Shown piece after piece: positions 18,686-26,822 of a stretch of 64,000 bases of DNA. The notes beneath the pieces are model-generated. The model had not been told where the DNA came from. It saw nothing but the letters and a program-made list of their open reading frames with translations, and searched no databases. The position numbers and the translations under genes are program-made. The first letter of the stretch is position 1, and the number at the start of each line of letters is the position of its first letter. Source of the DNA: Proteobacteria bacterium UBA7415 (GTDB lineage: Bacteria; Pseudomonadota; Gammaproteobacteria; Arenicellales; Arenicellaceae); NCBI GenBank assembly GCA_002470515.1, contig DKML01000025.1, forward strand, positions 51,124-115,123, given 5' to 3'.

Positions 18686-18705
18686 TCAACTTGTCGACGC
18701 AACAC
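18686..18705 (+). repeat. Left terminal inverted repeat of the IS30 element
   Basis: Reads TCAACTTGTCGACGCAACAC. It matches the reverse complement of the right end at 18 of 20 positions, including an unbroken GTCGACGCAACAC. Confidence 0.8.
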
Positions 18706-18737
18706 TTTTTCTTTAGCTTAAAAGAAGGAGTGTAGAA

Positions 18738-19898
18738 ATGAAACAACGAAGACGAATATATTATTCAGAGAAGGATAAAGCTTTAATGTGGGATCGCTGG
18801 AAGAAAGGCGATTCTTTACACGACATAGGCAGGCTCTTTGATCGCGGACATTCATCGATCCAGAACATAATACAAGGGGCTGGTGGCATTCGTCCACGTG
18901 ACAGAGAACGTTCTGTTTTATCGCTCACATTGGCAGAAAGAGAGATCATCTCAAGGGGGCTTGCGATGGGACAATCTTTGAGAACCATTGCCACTGCGAT
19001 TCAACGATCGCCATCTACAGTCAGCCGTGAAGTTAAACGAAATGAAGGTCGGGATCGCTACCGAGCAGCTGCGGCAGAGGACATGGCTTGGCAACGAACA
19101 TTACGTCCCAAGGCCTGCAAACTCGCGGGTGAATTAAAGTTGGTACGAGTAATCAGCGAAAAGCTACAATGTGAATGGTCGCCAGAACAGATATCTGGCT
19201 GGTTAAAGAGAGAATACCCTCACGACAAGAGCTATCACGTGTCACACGAAACAATATACAAAAGCCTGTTTATACAGACCAGAGGCGTCCTAAAGAAAGA
19301 GCTGTTGGCGTGTTTGAGAAGCCGCAGGGTCATGCGTCGTTCACGTCACGCTACTCAAAAAGGTAAAGGTTTGGGAGGGATAGTCGATGCCGTTTCAATA
19401 AGAGAACGGCCAGCTTCTGTAGAAGATCGTGCGGTTCCTGGCCACTGGGAAGGCGATCTAATTGCTGGATCTAACAATAGTCATATCGCCACATTAGTAG
19501 AGAGGCATTCTCGTTATGTGATGCTAGTAAAAGTAGAAAACAGTACTACGGATACGGTTGTCAAAGCACTGATAAAACAATCTAAAAAGCTACCTGGCGA
19601 ACTGTATAAGTCTCTTACTTGGGATCGCGGATCAGAGTTGGCCGGTCATAAAAAGTTTACTCTGGCGACGGATATATAGGTGTACTTCTGTGAACCACAT
19701 AGCCCATGGCAACGTGGCTCAAATGAAAATACTAACCGATTACTAAGACAGTACTTTCCGAAAGGGACTGATCTGAAACCCCATTCACAAGCTCAACTAA
19801 ATAAGGTGGCGCGAAGGCTCAACGAAAGGCCGAGAAAAACGTTAGACTTTGAAACACCAGCAGAACGTTTTAACGCATGTGTTGCGTCGACCGGTTGA
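18738..19898 (+). pseudogene. IS30-family transposase with an in-frame amber stop
   Basis: One reading frame of 387 codons encodes a full IS30 transposase, broken only by TAG at 19677-19679. The first 313 residues hold the helix-turn-helix part (SLRTIATAIQRSPSTVSREVKRN) and two DDE residues, the D of GHWEGDLIAG and the D of LTWDRGSELAGH. The third catalytic residue, the E of [11 protein letters not shown], lies after the stop. At the stop IS30 proteins normally have Gln (TDIQVYFC), so a single C-to-T change (CAG to TAG) explains it. Without suppression the product lacks the last catalytic acid and should be inactive. AAGGAG precedes the ATG. Confidence 0.85.
19879..19898 (-). repeat. Right terminal inverted repeat of the IS30 element
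   Basis: Reads GTGTTGCGTCGACCGGTTGA on the plus strand and includes the last codons of the transposase. Confidence 0.8.
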
Positions 19899-20057
19899 GA
19901 TCACCGTATTCCACAGCCAGTCATTTGGCGCAAACTTGCCCACAACTAGCATTCAATGCTGGCAACAGATCTTAGTCTAAATCAGTTCTGCTACTCAGGG
20001 GTACGAAGTGCCTAGCCTTGTTTATGAGGCAACGCGTCATACAAGCCACGCTGTTAG

Positions 20058-20405
20058 TTATTCAGTCTTTAGGTCCCGAGACTTCCACATAAACCAAACA
20101 CTGAGCAGCATTGTAACTATGAGAACTAACGCTACGGCTTCCGGTATATAAGTAACGTTTGCACTCTCGCTAGAATCAAGCGTCTCTGACCGTCCGAGGC
20201 TACCCCAATATCTTGCCGTGCTATTGAAGTTATAGATGGTAAGAATTGTTAGGGTTTGTATTACCAAGTAGAGACTATTCGCTAATAGAAATTGAGTTTT
20301 ACTTAATCGGCCGCCGACAAAATATGCCGCAACAAGATAGGCACTTAGAAGCGCAATAAAAATAGATACATAGGCGCCCGAAGTTGAGTAGCTGCTTTGT
20401 GGCAC
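20058..20405 (-). CDS. Three-span membrane protein of unknown function, N-terminus probably truncated
   Basis: A 115-residue protein with three predicted membrane spans (about 11-30, 39-59 and 87-107). The loop before the last span contains SSESANVTYIPE. The only start is a GTG at 20403-20405, which lies inside sequence belonging to the LysR remnant on the other strand. The native N-terminus has therefore probably been lost at a recombination junction and this gene may be a broken copy. No function is recognised. About 150 bases between it and the IS30 right end show no gene. Confidence 0.5.
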   Translation of the reverse strand: MPQSSYSTSGAYVSIFIALLSAYLVAAYFVGGRLSKTQFLLANSLYLVIQTLTILTIYNFNSTARYWGSLGRSETLDSSESANVTYIPEAVALVLIVTMLLSVWFMWKSRDLKTE

Positions 20406-20903
20406 GATGATGTCGACATTGCGATTCGTGGTGGCTATGCGCCAAACGAGCGTGTATTGGCTGTTCGTCTAATGGACAATGAGTTTATTCCGGTGGCTTC
20501 ACCGGCCTATTTGGCAAAAAACGGTACGCCCAAACACCCACGCGATTTAAGCGAACACAGGGGGCTTTACTATCGAACACCGGTAGGGCCGCAAATTTGT
20601 TTATACGAACAAGACCAACAATGGCATACCGTACCTGTGCCTGAGATAGCAATCTCAAACAATGGACAATGGCTAGCCAATAGAGCGTTGAACGACGAAG
20701 GCATTTTGTTGGCGCCGCGGTGGGCGCTAGCCGACTATATTCGACGAGGGGAGCTAAAGGAGTTGATGATTACGCCGAAACTAAAGATTACGCAGAAACA
20801 TGACTTTGCAATATACCTGTTACATCAAAAGCAACGTTACTTGGTACCCAAGGTCAAGATTACTGTTGACTTTCTAGTGGCTAAAATTACCGGAAAATAC
20901 TGA
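20397..20903 (+). pseudogene. LysR-family regulator remnant: effector-binding half only
   Basis: A 168-residue frame that starts abruptly inside the LysR substrate-binding domain: DDVDIAIRGGYAPNERVLAVRL, then FIPVASPAYLAKNG.P.HPRDLSEH. The C-terminal half of the domain continues normally. The DNA-binding helix-turn-helix and the linker, about 130 residues, are absent; a stop codon lies four codons upstream in frame. The breakpoint coincides with the start of the divergent three-span protein, so it is a rearrangement scar. Without the DNA-binding part it cannot act as a regulator. Confidence 0.8.
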
Positions 20904-21003
20904 GTGTCTGTAAACGTTTTATGGCCATAAGTAGTCAATAATTATGCATAGATATATAGTAAGGGATATCGAATTCATTGATCAGCCATGCCTATCTTAA
21001 AGT

Positions 21004-21012
21004 GACCGTCCC
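21004..21012 (-). repeat. REP-like motif GGGACGGTC at the island's right edge
   Basis: Plus strand reads AAAGTGACCGTCCC then five T. The core is the reverse complement of that at 16441-16449. It sits between the LysR remnant and the next intact gene, marking the right border of the accessory region. Confidence 0.35.
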
Positions 21013-21042
21013 TTTTTCTCGTTATTCAGTCACGCTGCCTGC

Positions 21043-21837
21043 TTAATCTAGCAATGTTGGTGTAAAGCTTTGCATTTCCATTGGTAAAATTGGGTTGTTC
21101 AGGGTGAATATTTTGCGCTGCTTCAAATTCAACCGCTCGACGACATCGCCATGGTGTTTTTGGAAGATCTGTTCATGTTGCCCGTTATCTAAAATAGATT
21201 TTAATCCGCTTGCCACGCGTTCAGCGAGCTGTGGCTTGCTGGGATTTACGTAAAAGACTAAAGGATAGGGGTAATAGATCATCAATGAGGGTTCAATGCT
21301 GATGTCGCCAAGAGTTGCTACGCGCTCCTTATAAACATCCTCTATTTCATTGGCGCCGAGCGCGGTGTAATCGAACGCTTTGCTTTTTAGCAGCACAAAC
21401 AAATCATCAAATGTTCCCTCTTCAACAACTTGGTAGCCGTTTTGTCGAAACATTTCAGCGTCGGCCCATGTTTGCGGAATGCCGATGGACAAGGCTTGCA
21501 ACGCGCGTGTGGATTCGAGTTTGCTGAAGTCGTCTAAGGATTCATTTCTGATTAAGATCAGGCGGTAGCCCAACAATCCTTTGGCCAGAGGTTGTGGAAT
21601 TATGATTTTTTGTTGGTGTTCAAACTTCAGATTACCGGCGACAGTCACCAGGATGTCAGCGCCATTGGCAAAAACATTGCTCTCATCTTCTGCCAATGGA
21701 TAGTTGGTAGTGTCGACTTGTACGGTCGAGCTACCAAAGTCTCTTGCCGTTGCGCTTATACAGGCTTCAAGCAGCTCGCTTTCATAGCTTTGCCGGACTC
21801 GCGTTTTATTACCGTTCCAAAATTTAATATTTAGCAT
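21043..21837 (-). CDS. Solute-binding-protein-like (SBP family 3) protein without a signal peptide
   Basis: A 264-residue protein with the fold of periplasmic substrate-binding proteins: ADILVTVAGNLKFEHQQKIIIPQPLAKGLLGYRLILIR, then SIGIPQTWADAEMFRQNGYQVVEEGTFDDLFVLLKSKAFDYTALG. The frame can start at GTG 21858, but I prefer ATG 21837 because GGAAAG precedes it. Either way the N-terminus (MLNIKFWNGNKTRVRQSYES) has no hydrophobic core, so no export signal is seen. Related proteins from marine bacteria normally carry one. Either it is cytoplasmic or the signal was lost; no ABC permease is adjacent. Confidence 0.65.
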   Translation of the reverse strand: MLNIKFWNGNKTRVRQSYESELLEACISATARDFGSSTVQVDTTNYPLAEDESNVFANGADILVTVAGNLKFEHQQKIIIPQPLAKGLLGYRLILIRNESLDDFSKLESTRALQALSIGIPQTWADAEMFRQNGYQVVEEGTFDDLFVLLKSKAFDYTALGANEIEDVYKERVATLGDISIEPSLMIYYPYPLVFYVNPSKPQLAERVASGLKSILDNGQHEQIFQKHHGDVVERLNLKQRKIFTLNNPILPMEMQSFTPTLLD

Positions 21838-22165
21838 TTTGCTATTCTTTCCAATCACTGGTGCCAGATCTTATTCTTAGAGTGGCAACGTTATTCTAGG
21901 GATGCAAGGCACAAGATACTGGATAAATTTGGCTGTGACTAGAACGTCAGCAAAACCTCAATATCGATTAAGATTAATGTAGTCGAAGCCCTTTAATTTG
22001 AAAATGGCCGCCAGTTCGCAATGAACTCGCAATACACCCAAGCAATGATAGGTATTAACGCACAGTACTTAGCTGAAATTTTCACTTGCCCTTGCTAGAC
22101 TCTGCGCGCAAAGAGCCGTTCTCCAAACTACAGGTTTCTGGCATTCGAATAGCACCAAAGAAACA
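21838..22165. other. Intergenic region between divergent genes
   Basis: About 330 bases between the binding-protein-like gene and the ABC1-kinase gene. No open frame, RNA gene or strong hairpin was seen; it should hold both promoters. Confidence 0.4.
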
Positions 22166-23518
22166 GTGACTAAACAGATCAAACAAATTCAACAAGGCGG
22201 ACTACGAAGGCGTATAGCTTTAGGTACTGCCGGCGCGCGCAGTGGCTTGGGCTTATTGTCTTCGCGAGCTTCTGGGTTGTTTGTACCTAAAGACAAACAA
22301 CAAGCTCACAATGACGCCGCATTAGAGCGCGAGGCCTTACGGTTTGTTGCGTACTTAGGCGAGCTCAAAGGCGCTTATGTCAAAATTGGTCAAATGCTCG
22401 CATTGTACGGCGAACATATTCTGCCAAAGCCGATCACTCAGGCGTTACACACGCTAGAGGATCAAACATCTGCTTTGCAGTGGGACACCATTAAGCCGTC
22501 GCTGCAACAAGACTTAGGTGAGTCATTCAACGAACTTGAAATTAAACACGACGCATTCGCCGCAGCCTCATTGGCGCAAGTCCATCGCGCAACGGCTACA
22601 CAAGAAGGCATAGATCTTGCTCTAAAGGTTCAATACCCGGGCATTGCACAAGCGATAGATGGAGACTTTGATTCCGTTATAGCCATGCTCAAACTATCTC
22701 GCTGGCTCAAAACAGGTCGGGAAGTCGAGCAATTCACTCAAGACCTAAAAGCGTTGCTCAAGCAAGAAGTCAACTACACGCTTGAGCTGCAAAGATTACA
22801 GAAGTTTGAAGAGCTTTTAGCCGACGATCCCGTATTACGTGTACCCAAAGTCTATCCGCAGTGGAGTAGCCCTAAGTGCTTGGCAATGGAGTACGTAGAG
22901 GGCTATTCCGTTACTGACCCTAAAGTTCAAAACTTGAGCCAAGAACGTCGTAATGCTCTTGCTGAAGCGATGTTGCGGCTTTTCTTCAAAGAAGTGTTCG
23001 AATGGAACACAATGCAAACCGATCCGAACTTTGGTAATTTCCGGATTGAGCTAGACGAGGAAAACGGTGATCGCTTAGTGCTGCTAGACTTTGGAGCCGT
23101 GCACGATCTACCCGAAAAATTCACTCATCCTTTAAGACGAGCGATTGTTGCCGCTCACGAACAACAACACGCACCGCTGATAGACGCCTTAATTGAAATT
23201 AACTGCTTGCGTAAATCAGATTCAAAGGCCGTTAAAGAATCCTTTGCCGCTTTTTGCTGTTTTATCATCGAGCCCTTCAGAACTGACTTTGATGACATTC
23301 CGCAACATGCGCATGAAGGCAGACTATACGTCTGGCGCGACTCACGCTTGTTGCGACGAGCAGGCAAAGTGGGCTCTAAGTCTGTTCTCCTTAAGGGTTT
23401 CGTATTGCCTCCGCAGGAATTCATGCTGTTGGTACGCAAACTGACAGGCGTATTTACGTTTGTCTCCTGTCTAGGCGCTAAGATTAATTCGTCTCAGTTG
23501 ATCGAACAGCAGCGCTAA
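22166..23518 (+). CDS. ABC1/UbiB-family atypical kinase
   Basis: A 450-residue protein of the ABC1/AarF family. Diagnostic motifs are KGAYVKIGQML with the KxGQ motif (about 73-76), the alanine-rich AAASLAQVHRA, LAMEYVEGYSV, QTDPNFGNF (equivalent to the usual DPH.GN) and LLDFGAV with the metal-binding Asp. Family members are ATPases/kinases supporting ubiquinone synthesis or other quinone and lipid functions. There is no C-terminal membrane pair as in UbiB, and no ubi genes are adjacent, so the exact role is open. It starts with GTG. Confidence 0.85.
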   Translation: MTKQIKQIQQGGLRRRIALGTAGARSGLGLLSSRASGLFVPKDKQQAHNDAALEREALRFVAYLGELKGAYVKIGQMLALYGEHILPKPITQALHTLEDQTSALQWDTIKPSLQQDLGESFNELEIKHDAFAAASLAQVHRATATQEGIDLALKVQYPGIAQAIDGDFDSVIAMLKLSRWLKTGREVEQFTQDLKALLKQEVNYTLELQRLQKFEELLADDPVLRVPKVYPQWSSPKCLAMEYVEGYSVTDPKVQNLSQERRNALAEAMLRLFFKEVFEWNTMQTDPNFGNFRIELDEENGDRLVLLDFGAVHDLPEKFTHPLRRAIVAAHEQQHAPLIDALIEINCLRKSDSKAVKESFAAFCCFIIEPFRTDFDDIPQHAHEGRLYVWRDSRLLRRAGKVGSKSVLLKGFVLPPQEFMLLVRKLTGVFTFVSCLGAKINSSQLIEQQR

Positions 23519-23524
23519 GCTAAC

Positions 23525-23544
23525 ACTCAACTAGCCTTGAGTTT
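23525..23544 (+). terminator. Weak hairpin after the ABC1-kinase gene
   Basis: ACTCAA-CTAGCC-TTGAGT forms a perfect six-base stem followed by only TT, just after the stop codon. Confidence 0.3.
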
Positions 23545-23667
23545 GGCCTCAAAACAAACAACACCTCTCTGAACAAGCTGCGCCTGGCCCGCGTACGAAT
23601 GCGCGTATGCACATAGAATCAACAATGACCTTGCTAAGGTCAAAGGGTCTAAATAAAGGAAACATAA

Positions 23668-24360
23668 ATGACGTCGCAAAGAATTGCTATTTACGGGGGG
23701 AATGGCTTTATCGGCTCGAACATTGCCGAACACTTGTCTCAGCAGGAACTCTGCATACTTTGCCTAAGCCGCACTGGGCACAAGCCTATGCACTTACGTG
23801 ACCAGCGCTGGAGCGAACGAGTACGTTGGTGCCAAGGCGACGCGAACGACCCCGATGTTAAATTGCTTTCCAGTGCAGATACTTTAGTGTGCTCTATTGG
23901 CTCCCCTCCGTTGCCGACTTTCTCTAGCAATGCCTACAACGCTCAAGTTCACAGTAACGGCACAGTCAATGTCAACGCGATTCGCGCTGCGGGCGAAGCT
24001 GGGATTAAAAGATTAGTGCTGGTCAGCGCCAAGATTCCTAAGTTTATGCAACGCGACAGTTTTGGCTACGCCAAAGGTAAGCGTTTAAGCGAAGAGGCGG
24101 CTCAAGAATTTTCTGAGTTATCTGACCAACATCAAGTCCTTATTCTACGCCCCAACATGGTCTACGGTACGCGCCATACGGCGACTGGCAAAGCTATCCG
24201 CTTAGGCCTAATTTTTGGTCCATTATCTAAGATATTTAGTTCGCAGTTTAACGCTGTAGAAAAGCTTGCCGCGCGGGTTGGCGACTTTATTAGCAAGCCA
24301 GAAGGCTATTCACAGAGCTGTAGCGTTCTTGAAGGCAAAGAGATTTACCTTAAAGACTAA
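23668..24360 (+). CDS. NAD(P)-binding epimerase/NDUFA9-like protein
   Basis: A 230-residue atypical short-chain dehydrogenase. It opens with the Rossmann motif IYGGNGFIGSNIAEHLSQQ (about 8-26) and has AGIKRLVLVSAKIP and FGYAKGKRLSEEAA, where the Tyr/Lys pair (YAKGK) sits as in NDUFA9/complex-I-assembly-like and NAD(P)H-binding proteins. Such proteins act on nucleotide sugars or as assembly or regulatory factors; no substrate can be named. AAAGGAAA precedes the ATG. It runs tail to tail with the cupin-like gene. Confidence 0.78.
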   Translation: MTSQRIAIYGGNGFIGSNIAEHLSQQELCILCLSRTGHKPMHLRDQRWSERVRWCQGDANDPDVKLLSSADTLVCSIGSPPLPTFSSNAYNAQVHSNGTVNVNAIRAAGEAGIKRLVLVSAKIPKFMQRDSFGYAKGKRLSEEAAQEFSELSDQHQVLILRPNMVYGTRHTATGKAIRLGLIFGPLSKIFSSQFNAVEKLAARVGDFISKPEGYSQSCSVLEGKEIYLKD

Positions 24361-24370
24361 AAACTAGGCG

Positions 24371-24781
24371 TTACTCGGGACATCCGTCGCCAGTACGTTG
24401 GCCTGATTCGTCAGTGAATTCACGCCAATGCACCCATCCATTGGGGCATAAAAACCCCCACTCTCGCTCTTTGGGAAACGTAAAAAACAAAGTTATCGCA
24501 AAGCGGCTTTCTAACGTAAGGCGATGTGCGTATTCGGCACTTCTAAACTTAGGAATAAGCGGCCACAATCGTTTTTGACCGTCGACGGTAACTTCTTGCA
24601 AGTTACCCCAGAGCAAAATACTAATACTGCGCCAAGGATGATCGTGCAGCGCACGATCATCATCGCTGCCATTGTATCGATGCAGATACAAATTGTGGCC
24701 GCCTGGTTTACGACGAAGGTGCCAGCGGCGCATATACGCCTCACCGATCACCTCGTCTGCCTTTCGCGGCCACAGATTCAT
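24371..24781 (-). CDS. Small cupin-like protein of unknown function
   Basis: A 136-residue protein with GHNLYLHRYNGSDDDRALHDHP (about 28-49), where the HDHPW cluster resembles a metal-binding cupin strand, and a C-terminal EWGFLCPNGWVHWREF. Proteins with this LHDHPW...GWVHWR pattern occur in bacteria and in tailed phages. I take it as a small beta-barrel hydroxylase/isomerase-like fold, but no activity is known. It is 37 bases from the DUF885 gene on the same strand. Confidence 0.65.
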   Translation of the reverse strand: MNLWPRKADEVIGEAYMRRWHLRRKPGGHNLYLHRYNGSDDDRALHDHPWRSISILLWGNLQEVTVDGQKRLWPLIPKFRSAEYAHRLTLESRFAITLFFTFPKEREWGFLCPNGWVHWREFTDESGQRTGDGCPE

Positions 24782-24818
24782 ATGTTCGTACTCTTTATAG
24801 CTAAGCGAGATCTAAGCT

Positions 24819-26708
24819 CTATTCGGCCGCAGCGGCAGCTGCAGTTTTCGAGTCTTGGATATATTGCGTAATTTTACGATCCAACATTTCCATTGGCAAA
24901 GCACCACCATCTAAGATGGCATCGTGGAAAGTGCGAATATCAAAGTTATCGCCTAATGCTTCTTCGGCTACTTTGCGCATACGCTGAATATCGATCATAC
25001 CGATTTTGTAACCCGTAGCTTGACCAGGGATTACCAAGTAACGACGTACCTCCGCTTCAACTTGTGGCAATGGTGCCGCCGCATTGGCTGAGAAAAAGTC
25101 TACCGCGTCTTGCTGAGACCAACCTTTATGATGCAGACCGGTATCAACCACAAGGCGAATAGCCCGCCAAATTTCGCTACCTAGACGACCAAAATCTGAA
25201 TAGACGTCTTGGAAGGTTCCCGGCATTTCAGTTGCTAGCTTCTCAGAATACAAAGCCCAGCCTTCCGCGTAAACATTGTAGCCCGCTTGTTTGCGAAACT
25301 CTGGAACGCCATCGAGTTCTTGTGCAATCGATATTTGCATGTGGTGGCCCGGTAAACCTTCGTGATAAGCAATTACTTCTAACTCACGTTTTGGCATTGC
25401 TGACATATCAGAAAGATGTGCGTAGTAAATACCAGGGCGCGAGCCATCTGGCGTGCCCGAGAAATAGTGCTGTGGCGCACCATCTTGCTCACGGAAAGGT
25501 TCAACCCGCTTAACCACAAGGTCAGCCTTTGGTAAGATTCCAAAGAAATCTCCGAGCTGTGTTTTGATGTTGGCTATATCTGCGGTTGCTTCATCAATAT
25601 AGCCTTGGCGACCTTCATCGGTATTCGGGAAATAGAATTTCTCGTTATCCTTGCTGTCTCGTAGGAAGTTAAAGAACGCGAGCAAGTCTCCTTCAAAACC
25701 AGATTTTTCTTTTAAGACTTCCATTTCGGCGCGAATTCGAGCGACTTCGTCTAGACCAATTTGATGAATTTCGTCGGCTGTAAGATCCGTTGTTGTATTC
25801 GACCACAACATCGCTTTGTACGCATTCTCGCCATCAGGTAAAGCATGTACGCCTTGTGCTTCTTCTGAAGTATTGGCTATATCGCCCGCCAAGAAATCAA
25901 TAACGCCGGTGTACGCTGGCCCAAAGTCGTTCAACAACGCCTGCTTTGCGCTTTCCATCAGAGCGTCAGCTTCGTCTTGTGTCATTGAGGCGTCTTCAAC
26001 CAATGTTGCGGCCTTGCCATTGAAGTCGGCCCAAATAGGAGAATCGGCTTCGCCATCGTCAGAAAATGGTGCTCCTGTGATTAAATCCTGAGCTTGTTGC
26101 GAAACAATCTCATACGCGAAACGTGGCGCACGAATACCGTCTTCTGCGGCCAATTTAGCACGCTCAGTGATTTGGTTAATTGCGCGACCTGACTCACTGA
26201 TGCGAGATACGTACGCGGCTAGGTCGTCTTTGTTTTCTACAACATGGAAGCTCATCAAGAATGTTGGCAGAAACGCGTGAAGCGTATCCATCTGATGAAA
26301 CATATACTGATGACGACGCCACTTGTGCGCTGATTCAGCTTCTCTAGCCTGATACGCCCAGAGGTCATACGAAAGCTTTGCTGTGTCGCTCAATGCTTGG
26401 TAATCAAAGGTCGACTTCATAGTGGCAACAGAATCGAGTTTCCAAGCCAGTTGCTCGTCTTCAGCCGCTTCGCTCACGTCATCAATCTTGTCATTAAGCT
26501 CTTTTCGGCCTAAAAACGTCAGCGTTATCGGGCTATTCATTAGCTCTTCTTCGTAGCGCTCTTCCAACCACGCGTTTAGACGATCGGACTCGCTTTCGAC
26601 GCTTGTGTCAGTAGCCGCAGTTTCCGGTGTGGGCGTTTTTGGGTCACAGCCAATCAAAGCGAATGACAAAAGCACTAACAGCAGTGCGTGAGTTTTTATT
26701 TTGTACAT
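24819..26708 (-). CDS. DUF885-family lipoprotein, putative metallopeptidase
   Basis: A 629-residue protein. Residues 1-21 are a lipoprotein signal with lipobox LIGC, so it should be membrane-anchored in the envelope. The C-terminal half has AYHEGLPGHHMQISIAQEL near residues 445-463, an HExxxHH-like zinc site typical of DUF885, and the conserved YAEGWALYSEKLATEM block. Family members are thought to be peptidases, but substrates are mostly unknown. TAGGAGAC precedes the ATG. A paralogue of nearly the same length lies at 60.4-62.3 kb. Confidence 0.87.
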   Translation of the reverse strand: MYKIKTHALLLVLLSFALIGCDPKTPTPETAATDTSVESESDRLNAWLEERYEEELMNSPITLTFLGRKELNDKIDDVSEAAEDEQLAWKLDSVATMKSTFDYQALSDTAKLSYDLWAYQAREAESAHKWRRHQYMFHQMDTLHAFLPTFLMSFHVVENKDDLAAYVSRISESGRAINQITERAKLAAEDGIRAPRFAYEIVSQQAQDLITGAPFSDDGEADSPIWADFNGKAATLVEDASMTQDEADALMESAKQALLNDFGPAYTGVIDFLAGDIANTSEEAQGVHALPDGENAYKAMLWSNTTTDLTADEIHQIGLDEVARIRAEMEVLKEKSGFEGDLLAFFNFLRDSKDNEKFYFPNTDEGRQGYIDEATADIANIKTQLGDFFGILPKADLVVKRVEPFREQDGAPQHYFSGTPDGSRPGIYYAHLSDMSAMPKRELEVIAYHEGLPGHHMQISIAQELDGVPEFRKQAGYNVYAEGWALYSEKLATEMPGTFQDVYSDFGRLGSEIWRAIRLVVDTGLHHKGWSQQDAVDFFSANAAAPLPQVEAEVRRYLVIPGQATGYKIGMIDIQRMRKVAEEALGDNFDIRTFHDAILDGGALPMEMLDRKITQYIQDSKTAAAAAAE

Positions 26709-26822
26709 CTGGGTCTCCTAAAGCAGAAAGAAAGTGGAAAGAAAGTGGTAAATACGCGGATCGACAACTTCCATTATCAACTATTGTTGTCGACGAATCT
26801 GAGGCTGTATCCCTCGCTTTTT

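Larger units (their letters stand above)
18686..19898 (+). mobile_element. IS30-family insertion sequence
   Basis: A 1.2-kb element bounded by imperfect 20-base inverted repeats (18686-18705 and 19879-19898; 18 of 20 match). It holds a single IS30 transposase frame interrupted by one amber codon. The right repeat overlaps the transposase stop codon, as in several IS30 members. I could not see a convincing target-site duplication, which suggests later rearrangement at a flank. Confidence 0.85.

Noticed and set aside
19680..19898. A separate small gene starting with GTG after the IS30 amber codon
   Set aside because: It is the C-terminal part of the same transposase frame, with no ribosome site.
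17090..20060. Possible integron gene-cassette array (small orphan genes, a toxin-antitoxin pair, several hairpins, one GTTAGAC)
   Set aside because: No integrase is present, gene orientation is mixed, and I could not pair GTTRRRY and RYYYAAC ends into an attC site around any gene.
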